Counted from the first letter of the stretch, positions 1 through 7,003 are shown. The stretch is DNA of 7,301 bases from Filomicrobium sp. (GCA_021775655.1 JAJFHK010000032.1:1-7301), one strand, 5' to 3'. Notes: a model not told the origin generated them from the sequence alone. Made by a program: numbers and translations.

Positions 1-1277
1 AGATGGGCGTAGACGGCATCTCGATGCTGTTCGTCATTTTGACGACGTTCCTCATGCCTCTTTGCATCCTGGCAAGCTGGGAATCGATCAATACTCGCGT
101 AAAGGAATACATGATTGCATTCCTTGTGCTCGAGACATTGATGATCGGCGTCTTCTGCGCACTGGACCTGATGCTGTTCTACCTGTTCTTCGAAGCCGGC
201 CTCATTCCGATGTTCCTGATCATTGGAGTCTGGGGCGGCAAACGGCGTGTCTATGCAAGCTTCAAGTTCTTCCTTTACACGCTGCTTGGCTCCGTCCTGA
301 TGCTACTTGCCATGTTCGCGATGGCGAGCACGGCGGGAACAACCGATATCCCAACGCTGATCGAAGTCGGTTCGACAAAGTTCTCGCCCGACATGCAATG
401 GTGGTTGTGGGTTGCCTTCTTCGCGTCTTTTGCTGTCAAGATGCCGATGTGGCCGGTTCACACGTGGCTGCCCGATGCCCACGTCGAAGCCCCAACTGCA
501 GGATCGGTGATTCTCGCCGGCATCCTCCTGAAGATGGGCGGCTACGGCTTCTTACGATTCTCCTTGCCGATGTTTCCGCTCGCAAGCCAGGAACTGGCGC
601 CATTCGTCTTCACCCTGTCGGTTGTCGCGATTGTCTACACATCGCTGGTCGCCCTGGCCCAGGAGGACATCAAGAAGCTGATAGCCTATTCGTCCGTCGC
701 TCACATGGGCTTCGTGACAATGGGTATCTTCACGTTCCAGCAGCAGGGTATCGACGGCGCCATCTTCCAAATGCTGTCTCACGGTATCGTTTCGGCTGCT
801 CTCTTCTTGTGCGTCGGCATCATCTATGACCGCATGCACACCCGCGAGATAGCGGCCTACGGCGGACTTGCCGACCGTATGCCGATCTACGCAACCGTCT
901 TCATGGTGTTCACGATGGCCAACGTCGGCCTGCCCGGAACCTCTGGATTCGTCGGAGAATTCCTTACGCTTCTGAGTGCATTTAAGGCAAACACCTGGGT
1001 CGCATTTTTTGCGACCATCGGCGTTATCTTGTCGGCGGCGTACGCTCTCTACCTTTATCGCCGAGTCATCTTCGGCGTGCTCGAAAAGGCCAGCCTCAAG
1101 GCAATCCCCGACATGAATGCCCGTGAGATCACCATCATGGCCCCGCTTGTGATACTTACGATCCTTCTGGGTTTCTATCCCGCTCTTCTACTCGACGTCA
1201 TGGCTGTTTCCGTCAAACAGCTCGTAATGAACTTCGAAGCTGCCGTGGCACAGTCCACCGCCGCTGTCGCCCAGTGA
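1..1277 (+). CDS. nuoM: NADH-quinone oxidoreductase subunit M, 5' end outside window
   Basis: This is the membrane subunit M of respiratory complex I, one of three antiporter-like subunits that move protons when NADH is oxidised by quinone. The visible part is 424 residues of almost continuous hydrophobic helices; the family is about 500 residues, so roughly 80 N-terminal residues lie left of the window. The ATG at position 3 is therefore an internal Met, within the conserved GVDGIS stretch, not the start. Residues expected for proton transfer are present (numbered from that Met): Glu64 in FFEAGLIPM (E. coli Glu144), Lys146 in [16 protein letters not shown] (Lys234), Lys224 in [10 protein letters not shown] (Lys265) and Glu375 near the C-terminus (Glu407). 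The reading frame is intact to its TGA. nuoN follows after 22 bases, as in standard nuo operons. The equivalences to E. coli are by motif alignment from memory. Confidence 0.97.
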   Translation, partial: MGVDGISMLFVILTTFLMPLCILASWESINTRVKEYMIAFLVLETLMIGVFCALDLMLFYLFFEAGLIPMFLIIGVWGGKRRVYASFKFFLYTLLGSVLMLLAMFAMASTAGTTDIPTLIEVGSTKFSPDMQWWLWVAFFASFAVKMPMWPVHTWLPDAHVEAPTAGSVILAGILLKMGGYGFLRFSLPMFPLASQELAPFVFTLSVVAIVYTSLVALAQEDIKKLIAYSSVAHMGFVTMGIFTFQQQGIDGAIFQMLSHGIVSAALFLCVGIIYDRMHTREIAAYGGLADRMPIYATVFMVFTMANVGLPGTSGFVGEFLTLLSAFKANTWVAFFATIGVILSAAYALYLYRRVIFGVLEKASLKAIPDMNAREITIMAPLVILTILLGFYPALLLDVMAVSVKQLVMNFEAAVAQSTAAVAQ

Positions 1278-1281
1278 TCTT

Positions 1282-1287
1282 CGGAGG
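1282..1287 (+). promoter_or_regulatory. ribosome binding site of nuoN
   Basis: CGGAGG lies in the 22-base gap after nuoM, 12 bases before the nuoN ATG at 1300. It is a good Shine-Dalgarno match, slightly far from the start, and supports this ATG as the nuoN start. Confidence 0.65.
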
Positions 1288-1299
1288 CCGCAAACTGCC

Positions 1300-2754
1300 A
1301 TGTCGATTCTGTTAAGTTACGCACCGGCTTACCCCGAGATGCTTCTCGCTGTCGGCGCAATGGCGTTGCTGATGATAGGCGCATTCAGTGAAGATTCACC
1401 GCAAACAGGCGCATTCGTCGGCTGGCTTTCGATCGCATTGATGATCATGGCCGCAGGACTGATCGTCCTTCAGCCAGAAGGCACGCAGTACCCCTTCGAA
1501 AGGGCTTTTGTGGTCGACCAGTTCGCCCGTTTCATGAAGCTACTGATCCTTGGTGGCAGCGCTGTCGCAATGCTCCTGTCATTCGATTTTCTGCGCGGCA
1601 AGAACTTGATGAAGTTCGAATACCCCATCCTCCTGCTGCTCGCCTGCGTCGGCATGATGATGATGGTGTCAGCCAATGACCTGATCGCGCTTTATCTTGG
1701 GCTCGAACTACAAAGTCTCGCGCTTTACGTCCTTGCCTCCATGCAGCGCGAGAACGTCCGTTCCAGCGAGGCCGGCCTGAAATACTTCGTCCTGGGCGCG
1801 CTTTCCTCTGGCATGCTTCTCTACGGAGCTTCCTTGATTTACGGTTTTGCCGGAACCACGGGATTTTCAGGAATCGCCAACGTCGCACAAGCGCAACCTG
1901 CTGCGGAAAACATTGGCCTCATTGTCGGCCTCGTATTCCTGCTGGTCGGCCTCGCTTTCAAAATATCAGCCGTTCCGTTTCATATGTGGACGCCAGATGT
2001 TTACCAGGGGGCACCGACCCCGGTTACAGCACTCTTCGCGGCTGCTCCGAAGATGGCTGCCATGGGTTTGCTTATGCGCGTCCTTGCAGGCGCCTTCCCG
2101 GGACTCGAACAACAATGGCAACAGGTCATCTGGTTCATTGCCATCGCTTCGATGCTGCTTGGCGCTTTTGCCGCCATCGGGCAAACCAACATTAAGCGCC
2201 TGATGGCCTATTCCTCCATTGGCCACGTAGGATTTGCGTTGGTCGGTCTTGCAGCGGGCACGCCCGCAGGCGCCCAGGGTGTCCTTGTCTACCTCCTGAT
2301 CTACCTGGTTATGACGCTCGGAACATTCGCGTGCATCCTGGCCATGCAGCGCGGCGACGAAATGATTGAGGATATCGACCAACTCTCTGGCCTTGCCCAG
2401 AATAATCTTGTGCTCGCCTTCATCCTTGCCATGTTGATGTTCTCGCTGGCCGGCATTCCACCCCTCGCAGGCTTCTGGGCCAAGGTCTATGTGTTCTGGC
2501 CCGCAGTACAAGCTGGTCTCTACCCGTTGGCCGTTATCGGCGTGATCGCGAGCGTCATCGGCGCCTACTACTATTTGCGCATCGTCAAGATCATGTTCTT
2601 CGACGAACCAGGAGAGAAGTTCGTGCCGATCTCGCCGAACCTCGGATTGGTCATGGGTGCGGCGTTGGTCTTCATCTTCGCGTTCGCTATCCCGCAACTA
2701 GGTGGACCGATCATCGAAGCCGCACAGGCCGCGGCAAACTCGCTACGATTGTGA
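1300..2754 (+). CDS. nuoN: NADH-quinone oxidoreductase subunit N
   Basis: This is the antiporter-like membrane subunit N of complex I, a proton-pumping module of the membrane arm next to NuoM. At 484 residues it has the usual family length and is hydrophobic throughout, consistent with about 14 transmembrane helices. Key charged residues are visible: Glu136 in LYLGLELQS (E. coli Glu133), Lys221 in AFKISAVPFHMWTPDVYQGAP (Lys217), Lys299 in TNIKRLMAYSSIGHVG, and Lys395 in GFWAKVYVF, where NuoN characteristically has Lys instead of the Glu found in NuoM. A CGGAGG ribosome binding site precedes the ATG. The gene follows nuoM by 22 bases and precedes birA by only 7, so it is the last nuo gene and the start of the non-nuo part of the cluster. 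No frameshift or missing segment is seen. Confidence 0.97.
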   Translation: MSILLSYAPAYPEMLLAVGAMALLMIGAFSEDSPQTGAFVGWLSIALMIMAAGLIVLQPEGTQYPFERAFVVDQFARFMKLLILGGSAVAMLLSFDFLRGKNLMKFEYPILLLLACVGMMMMVSANDLIALYLGLELQSLALYVLASMQRENVRSSEAGLKYFVLGALSSGMLLYGASLIYGFAGTTGFSGIANVAQAQPAAENIGLIVGLVFLLVGLAFKISAVPFHMWTPDVYQGAPTPVTALFAAAPKMAAMGLLMRVLAGAFPGLEQQWQQVIWFIAIASMLLGAFAAIGQTNIKRLMAYSSIGHVGFALVGLAAGTPAGAQGVLVYLLIYLVMTLGTFACILAMQRGDEMIEDIDQLSGLAQNNLVLAFILAMLMFSLAGIPPLAGFWAKVYVFWPAVQAGLYPLAVIGVIASVIGAYYYLRIVKIMFFDEPGEKFVPISPNLGLVMGAALVFIFAFAIPQLGGPIIEAAQAAANSLRL

Positions 2755-2761
2755 GCCGCCC

Positions 2762-3541
2762 ATGCAGGATCCTTTTTCAACCTGCAAAAATCCAACGCCT
2801 ATTCTTACTCTCGACGAAACCGGCTCGACTAACGCTGAAGCCATGCGCTTAGCAATTTCCGGCGAAGCCGGACCGCTTTGGGTCAATGCTTGGCGGCAGA
2901 CAGCTGGACGTGGAAGGGAAGGGCGCGAGTGGACCAGCGTTGAAGGCAACCTCCATGCAAGTCTGCTCATGACATTGTGGGTCGAAACTAGAGAATTACC
3001 TCAACTCTCGCTTTTAGCCGGCGTTGCCCTGGCTGAAGCGGTAGAGGAATTGCCATCTACAATGGGCAATCAACCTATTCGCCCGTGCCTCAAATGGCCC
3101 AATGATCTCCTTTTCGGTGCAGCCAAATGTGCAGGCATTCTAGTCGAGACCACAGCGCTACCCAGCGGGGCATTCGGGTGCGTCATTGGCTTCGGCGTGA
3201 ATATCGACACCACGCCTGCCATCGAAACCCGCCCGGTAACGAGCCTGGCACAGCAGTCGATACCGGCGACGCCCATGGCCCTACTTTCGGGAATTGACCG
3301 GGCGCTACGCAAAAGGTTGGCCGCCGTCGCGAACCCAGATTGGTTTTCCCAGCTCAAGACAGATTGGCTGAGTCACGCGCTGCCGACAGGCTCGCCGGTC
3401 ACTGTGACCACAAGAAACGAGGCCCACAGTGGACGCTTCATGGGGCTTGACGACGATGGCGCCCTCTTGCTTGAGGATGGGACAGGACATCTCAGGAGAA
3501 TAACGCACGGTGACGTTTCAGCCGGCGGTCCCGTAGTGTAG
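2762..3541 (+). CDS. birA: biotin--[acetyl-CoA-carboxylase] ligase, single-function BirA without HTH domain
   Basis: This cytoplasmic enzyme activates biotin with ATP to biotinyl-AMP and transfers it to the lysine of biotin-carrier domains of acetyl-CoA, propionyl-CoA and pyruvate carboxylases. From the ATG at 2762 it has 259 residues. The catalytic domain shows the biotin/AMP loop GRGREGREW (residues 49-57), KWPNDLLF (111-118), Lys122 in the following AAKCAGILVE stretch, and an IGFGVNID strand. The C-terminal cap domain ends with RRITHGDVS. The N-terminal helix-turn-helix of E. coli BirA is absent, so it should not repress biotin genes itself. The frame is open further upstream, with an ATG at 2702, but that would overlap nuoN by 53 bases and add residues that look unlike the family. 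The start at 2762 has no obvious Shine-Dalgarno sequence and probably relies on translational coupling to the nuoN stop 7 bases before it. Confidence 0.93.
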   Translation: MQDPFSTCKNPTPILTLDETGSTNAEAMRLAISGEAGPLWVNAWRQTAGRGREGREWTSVEGNLHASLLMTLWVETRELPQLSLLAGVALAEAVEELPSTMGNQPIRPCLKWPNDLLFGAAKCAGILVETTALPSGAFGCVIGFGVNIDTTPAIETRPVTSLAQQSIPATPMALLSGIDRALRKRLAAVANPDWFSQLKTDWLSHALPTGSPVTVTTRNEAHSGRFMGLDDDGALLLEDGTGHLRRITHGDVSAGGPVV

Positions 3542-3601
3542 GCTCGGCGGCTAAAAAGATCCGGCCTCTGAGTTTGGTCAGATGGCTGACACATTGAGAA
3601 T

Positions 3602-3611
3602 GGTCATGACC
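3602..3611. repeat. 10-base perfect palindrome GGTCATGACC upstream of rnj
   Basis: GGTCATGACC is fully self-complementary and lies in the 99-base gap between birA and rnj, 29 bases before the rnj ATG. It could be a binding site for a dimeric regulator, or chance. I do not recognise it as the site of a known protein and see no matching -10/-35 promoter beside it. Only the palindrome itself is supported. Confidence 0.35.
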
Positions 3612-3612
3612 C

Positions 3613-3626
3613 GCCGGGGCCGGCCC
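3613..3626 (+). repeat. GC-rich inverted repeat abutting the rnj ribosome binding site
   Basis: Positions 3617-3626 are the perfect palindrome GGGCCGGCCC, and GCCGG at 3613 mirrors CCGGC at 3620. In RNA the loops would be too small for a strong simple hairpin, although a short stem is possible. The repeat ends at the base before the ribosome binding site, so any structure here could affect translation of rnj. That effect is inferred only. Confidence 0.35.
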
Positions 3627-3636
3627 AGGAAAGGAA
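3627..3636 (+). promoter_or_regulatory. ribosome binding site of rnj
   Basis: The purine run AGGAAAGGAA ends 4 bases before the rnj ATG at 3641. The AGGA at 3627 is better spaced (10 bases) than the AAGGA nearer the start. It is the only clear Shine-Dalgarno sequence in the 99-base gap and fixes this start. Confidence 0.65.
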
Positions 3637-3640
3637 CTGA

Positions 3641-5326
3641 ATGGCGCAATCGCCCAATAACAAAACCGACGAAATCGTATTCCTCGCCCTCGGCGGATTA
3701 GGCGAGATTGGAATGAACGTCTACCTCTATGGCGTTGGACCGGTTCAGAGCCGGCAATGGTTGATGGTAGATCTCGGTATTACCTTCCCTGGTCCTGGCG
3801 AACCAGGTGTCGACATTGTCCTGCCCGATCTACGTTTCATCGCTGCCGAAAAGAGTGCGCTGGCAGGTATCGTTGTTACCCATGCCCATGAAGACCACAT
3901 CGGTGCGATCATCGAGTTGTGGCCGCAGCTGCAAGTCCCAGTCTATGCAACTCCCTTCACGATGGGGATGCTCAAAGCCAAATTGTCCGAATTTGGCGGA
4001 AGACTGAAGCCGGAGCTTCGAGAAATTCCAGTCGGCGGCCGCTTCGAGGCAGGGCCCTTCGACGTTGAATTCGTCAGCATGACTCACTCGATACCGGAAA
4101 CCTCAGCCTTGGCTATCCGCACCACCGGCGGAACTGTATTCCATTCAAGCGACTGGAAAATCGATCCCGCTCCGGTGATCGAAAAACCAATAGACCAGGA
4201 CAAACTGAAGGCTCTTGGACGCGAAGGCGTCGATGTAATGGTTTGCGACTCGACCAACGTTCTGCGTGATGGAGTGTCGCCGTCCGAGACCGATGTCGCA
4301 AACTCGCTGACTGAAATCATAAAGAAGGCGCCGCACCGGGTTGCCGTCACCACGTTTGCTTCCAACGTGGGTCGAGTGCTGGCTGTCGCACGCGCCGCTC
4401 ATGCTGCCGGGCGGCACTTGGTTGTCGCCGGCCGTTCGCTCCACCGCGTGATCGGCGTCGGTATCGATACAGGTTACCTGCCATCCGACTTCAAGTACCT
4501 CGACCAGGAGGAATTCAGCTACCTTGAGCGCGATGAGATCGTTGTGCTGCTGACCGGTAGCCAGGGTGAGCCGCGCGCTGCGCTCTCACGCGTTGCCGAT
4601 GGCGAACATCACGATATTAAGTTCAGCAAGGGCGACCTTGTGATCTACTCGTCTCGCAACATTCCCGGTAATGAAAAGGCCATCGGCCGAGTCCAAAACG
4701 CACTGGCCCGGCTCGGCTGTGAAATCCTCACCGACAGCGAAGACCTCGTCCACGTTACCGGACATCCCAGGCGCGGCGAATTACGCCAGATGTACGAGTG
4801 GATCCAGCCCAGAGCCCTGGTGCCAATGCACGGAGAAGCGCGCCACCTGCGCGCACATGCAAAATATGCCAGCGAATGTGGCATCAAGAACGTTGTTGTT
4901 CCCGAGGATGGTGCAATCGTACGCCTAGCCCCCGGTAAACCTACCATCATCGACGACGCCCCTGTTGGCAGGCTCTACCGGGATGGCCGCCTAATTGTAC
5001 CTGGCGATGAAGGGCCAGTCCGGGAGCGCCGCAAACTCTCGGTTGTGGGAATCGCAGTTGCATCATTCACAATGACGCCTCGCGGCGAATTGATTTCTGA
5101 TGTTCTCGCCGTTCTTGATGGGATTCCCTCAAAAACCCGCGATGGCGACTCGATGGAGGACGTCGTCCTCGATGCCGTTGAAGGAACGATTGAAAGCATT
5201 CCCAAGGGGCGCCGCAAGAACCTGAACCTTGTGCGCGATGCGGTCTACAGAGCCGTCCGCGCAGCCATCAATGAAGAATGGGGCAAGAAGCCCATCGTCA
5301 AGATCCTGCTTCACGTTGTTGACTAA
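3641..5326 (+). CDS. rnj: ribonuclease J (metallo-beta-lactamase / beta-CASP nuclease)
   Basis: RNase J is a zinc-dependent nuclease with 5'-to-3' exonuclease and, in some species, endonuclease activity; it acts in the cytoplasm in mRNA turnover and rRNA/tRNA maturation. The 561-residue length fits the family. The N-terminal metallo-beta-lactamase core starts with LALGGLGEIGMN (residues 15-26). Metal ligands visible are His81, His83, Asp85 and His86 in HAHEDH, His149 in MTHSIPE and Asp171 in SSDWKID. The beta-CASP domain includes DVMVCDSTN (198-206), TTFASNVGR (237-245), LLTGSQGEP (303-311) and SSRNIPGNE (337-345). The lactamase fold resumes with VHVTGHPRRGEL (370-381) and PMHGE (395-399), the last metal-site His being 397. 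The C-terminal 150 or so residues match the usual J-specific tail. It sits 99 bases after birA, a larger gap than others in the cluster, so it might have some expression of its own, though I cannot identify a promoter. Confidence 0.95.
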   Translation: MAQSPNNKTDEIVFLALGGLGEIGMNVYLYGVGPVQSRQWLMVDLGITFPGPGEPGVDIVLPDLRFIAAEKSALAGIVVTHAHEDHIGAIIELWPQLQVPVYATPFTMGMLKAKLSEFGGRLKPELREIPVGGRFEAGPFDVEFVSMTHSIPETSALAIRTTGGTVFHSSDWKIDPAPVIEKPIDQDKLKALGREGVDVMVCDSTNVLRDGVSPSETDVANSLTEIIKKAPHRVAVTTFASNVGRVLAVARAAHAAGRHLVVAGRSLHRVIGVGIDTGYLPSDFKYLDQEEFSYLERDEIVVLLTGSQGEPRAALSRVADGEHHDIKFSKGDLVIYSSRNIPGNEKAIGRVQNALARLGCEILTDSEDLVHVTGHPRRGELRQMYEWIQPRALVPMHGEARHLRAHAKYASECGIKNVVVPEDGAIVRLAPGKPTIIDDAPVGRLYRDGRLIVPGDEGPVRERRKLSVVGIAVASFTMTPRGELISDVLAVLDGIPSKTRDGDSMEDVVLDAVEGTIESIPKGRRKNLNLVRDAVYRAVRAAINEEWGKKPIVKILLHVVD

Positions 5327-5384
5327 GCAACGCTCTCGCTTCCACGCAAACTACGGACACTGAATAAAACGGAGCCAAGTAACG

Positions 5385-5789
5385 ATGATCGGTCGTCTAA
5401 ATCACGTCGCCATTGCTGTCCCCGACCTAGCCGAGGCAGCCGCAACCTATCGGGATGCGCTTGGCGCTGAAGTGACAAAGCCGCAGCCAGAACCCGATCA
5501 CGGCGTCACCGTGGTTTTCATCAATCTGCCAAACACCAAGATCGAACTCCTGGAGCCCCTTGGCGCGGATTCCCCGATCGCGAAATTCCTCGAAAAGAAC
5601 CCGAACGGCGGCATCCACCATGTTTGTTACGAAGTCGATGATATCATCGCGGCTCGCGACCAGATGAAAGCCACCGGTGCTCGAGTGCTTGGCGATGGAG
5701 AGCCGAAAATGGGCGCCCATGGCAAACCGGTGCTCTTCCTGCACCCCAAAGATTTCTGCGGCACACTTACAGAGCTAGAGCAGGCATGA
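5385..5789 (+). CDS. mce: methylmalonyl-CoA epimerase
   Basis: This enzyme interconverts (S)- and (R)-methylmalonyl-CoA, linking propionyl-CoA carboxylase to the B12-dependent mutase that makes succinyl-CoA. The 134 residues form two glyoxalase/VOC-type modules. The N-terminal module starts LNHVAIAVPDL with metal ligand His7, and Glu54 in KIELLEPLG takes the position of the second ligand. The next module starts GGIHHVCYEVDDI (ligand in the His78-His79 pair) and ends LTELEQA with Glu130. The strong GAHGKPVLFLHPKD block (110-123) is very close to animal and bacterial methylmalonyl-CoA epimerases and separates it from lactoylglutathione lyases of the same fold. GGAG at 5371-5374, 10 bases before the ATG, is a suitable ribosome binding site. 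The gap from rnj is 58 bases, with no terminator seen, so co-transcription is likely. Confidence 0.94.
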   Translation: MIGRLNHVAIAVPDLAEAAATYRDALGAEVTKPQPEPDHGVTVVFINLPNTKIELLEPLGADSPIAKFLEKNPNGGIHHVCYEVDDIIAARDQMKATGARVLGDGEPKMGAHGKPVLFLHPKDFCGTLTELEQA

Positions 5790-5821
5790 TCGCCCGGGGT
5801 AGCACCTGCCGGCTGACCGCA

Positions 5822-5829
5822 AGAGAGGA
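5822..5829 (+). promoter_or_regulatory. ribosome binding site of the DUF1467 gene
   Basis: AGAGAGGA lies 8 bases before the ATG at 5838. It decides in favour of this start and frame over an overlapping open frame beginning at 5786. Confidence 0.6.
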
Positions 5830-5837
5830 AGACCGCT

Positions 5838-6107
5838 ATGAGTTTGACCTTCGCCATCGCCATATACTTCATTGTTTGGTGGCTGACGTTGTTTGCTGTT
5901 TTACCCTTCAACATCCACACTCAGGACGAAGCTGGCGAAATTGTTCCGGGCACTCCCGGCAGCGCGCCTGCCAAACACCAAATGCTGAAGATCGTTGCAA
6001 TAAACACCGTGATCGCCAGCCTGGTCTTCGCCCTTGTCTGGAGTATCATTGTCTTTCAGTGGATCGACCTTGATTTCATGAAACTGCAACAGCAATCACC
6101 TGTCTGA
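5838..6107 (+). CDS. DUF1467 family small inner-membrane protein
   Basis: This 89-residue protein has two predicted transmembrane helices, about residues 4-24 (with the WWLTLFAVLPF motif typical of DUF1467) and 51-74, joined by a polar loop of roughly 25 residues containing THTQDE-like acidic and Gly/Pro-rich sequence (NIHTQDEAGEIVPGTPGS). The function of the family is unknown. It is largely restricted to alphaproteobacteria and is commonly found next to mce, as here with a 48-base gap. The start is supported by a good ribosome binding site. It is the last gene of the plus-strand cluster; I see no T-rich terminator hairpin after its stop. A role with Mce or complex I is suggested only by position, not by the sequence. 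Confidence 0.85.
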   Translation: MSLTFAIAIYFIVWWLTLFAVLPFNIHTQDEAGEIVPGTPGSAPAKHQMLKIVAINTVIASLVFALVWSIIVFQWIDLDFMKLQQQSPV

Positions 6108-6328
6108 GCTGAAACCGGCAACGAAAGCTTTCGGTAAGGTCGCGCCAATTTCAGTTGCCCGCACAGACCACCACCTGAGGTGCTCAAATCAAAATATCCA
6201 AAGCCTGTATCCGACTTCGGCTGAGCCTAGTGTAGTTCCGTCGATAAATATTGGGCAGTCGAATTGGTGTTTTCAGGGCTCAGGTCAGGCTATTTGCACT
6301 TCCGCCGCAAAACTCATCAGGCCACAAC
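6108..6328. other. noncoding convergent spacer with short palindromes
   Basis: No credible gene lies between the plus-strand cluster and the terminator of the minus-strand sodB gene. The spacer has a 12-base perfect palindrome CGAAAGCTTTCG (6122-6133) and CACCT-G-AGGTG (6172-6182). CTGAAA at 6109 and GGCAAC at 6117 are mirrored by TTTCAG at 6149 and GTTGCC at 6154, so the operon's 3' end could fold, but no T run follows. How transcription of the operon ends here is not evident; Rho-dependent ending is possible. Confidence 0.5.
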
Positions 6329-6364
6329 AAGAAAGAAAATGGCACGAAGCCGAAGCCACGCGCC
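6329..6364 (-). terminator. intrinsic terminator of sodB with UUCG tetraloop
   Basis: Read on the minus strand, a 10-position stem (arms 6364-6355 and 6350-6341) encloses a TTCG loop at 6354-6351 closed by a C-G pair, the extra-stable cUUCGg form. The stem has seven Watson-Crick pairs, two G-U pairs and one U-U mismatch. It is followed by the T-rich ATTTTCTTTCTT (6340-6329). It begins 35 bases after the sodB stop. On the plus strand no T run follows, so it serves sodB rather than the opposing operon. Confidence 0.8.
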
Positions 6365-6399
6365 ATCCAAATCCCTATCGGTCTGTTTGATCTGATTGG

Positions 6400-6993
6400 T
6401 TAGTCGATCAGAGACTCGACGTGTTCCCAGTTAACGAGGTTGTCGAAGAACGCCTCAAGGTACTTTGGCCGCGCATTGCGATAGTCAATATAATAGCTGT
6501 GTTCCCAAACATCACAGCCAAGAATTGGCGTTGCTCCATGCATCAGCGGATTTTCACCGTTGGGAGTCTTGGCGACTTCCAATTTTCCATCCCGGATTGC
6601 CAGCCAACACCATCCCGAACCAAATTGTCCTTTGCCCGCTTCCATGAAATCGGTTCGAACCTTATCCAGCCCACCGTAAGCTGCAATCAACGGTTCCAAC
6701 TTTCCAGGCACTTTGGTTCCACCGCCGCCTGACTTCATCCATTGCCAGAAATGGATGTGATTGAAATGCTGGCCGATCTGATTGACGACTGCCTGATCTT
6801 TATCGGCGAAAGCCTTCTTGCAAATATCTTCAATCGACATGCCTGCATATTTCGAGCCTTCTCCAGCAATCTCATTGCCCTTGTCGACATAGGCCTTGTG
6901 GTGCTTGTCGTGGTGGAATTCCAGTGTCTCTGCCGACATGTACGGCTGCAAGGCGTCGTAAGCATAGGGCAGGTCGGGTAGAGAAAACGTCAT
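6400..6993 (-). CDS. sodB: superoxide dismutase, Fe/Mn family (Fe-type)
   Basis: This enzyme converts superoxide to oxygen and hydrogen peroxide in the cytoplasm, using one iron or manganese ion. The 197 residues span the full two-domain fold: an N-terminal helical hairpin starting FSLPDLPYAYDALQPYMS, and a C-terminal alpha/beta domain. Metal ligands are His27 (LEFHHDKHH), His79 (GQHFNHIHFW), and Asp161 and His165 (DVWEHSYYIDYRNARP). Gln75, four residues before His79, is at the position of the E. coli SodB active-site Gln69, which favours an iron or cambialistic enzyme over a strict manganese one; the exact metal cannot be decided from sequence. No signal peptide is seen. The residue before ligand Asp161 is Cys160 (codon TGT), where I recall a hydrophobic residue being usual. 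The gene is convergent with the upstream operon, is probably monocistronic, and has its own ribosome binding site and terminator. Confidence 0.96.
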   Translation of the reverse strand: MTFSLPDLPYAYDALQPYMSAETLEFHHDKHHKAYVDKGNEIAGEGSKYAGMSIEDICKKAFADKDQAVVNQIGQHFNHIHFWQWMKSGGGGTKVPGKLEPLIAAYGGLDKVRTDFMEAGKGQFGSGWCWLAIRDGKLEVAKTPNGENPLMHGATPILGCDVWEHSYYIDYRNARPKYLEAFFDNLVNWEHVESLID

Positions 6994-7003
6994 TGGGTAC
7001 TAG

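Noticed and set aside
62..829. 255-codon open frame inside nuoM
   Set aside because: It overlaps the intact nuoM frame, and its translation is rich in Arg, His and Cys with no family resemblance, as expected for an out-of-frame shadow of a GC-rich gene.
1966..2697. 243-codon minus-strand open frame opposite nuoN
   Set aside because: It is the antisense of a clearly coding membrane protein; its His/Asp/Arg-rich composition is typical of antisense frames, with no motif or ribosome binding site.
2702..2761. Upstream extension of birA from the ATG at 2702
   Set aside because: It would overlap nuoN by 53 bases and add a 20-residue segment unlike biotin ligases; the start at 2762 gives the normal length and position.
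3881..3898. HAHEDH in RNase J as an altered active site (HGHEDH expected in Bacillus)
   Set aside because: The Ala for Gly change does not affect the metal ligands, and I recall HAHEDH as common in alphaproteobacterial RNase J, so it is not unusual.
5786..6073. 95-codon plus-strand frame overlapping the DUF1467 gene
   Set aside because: The DUF1467 frame has the ribosome binding site, two hydrophobic helices and a family motif; this frame has none of these.
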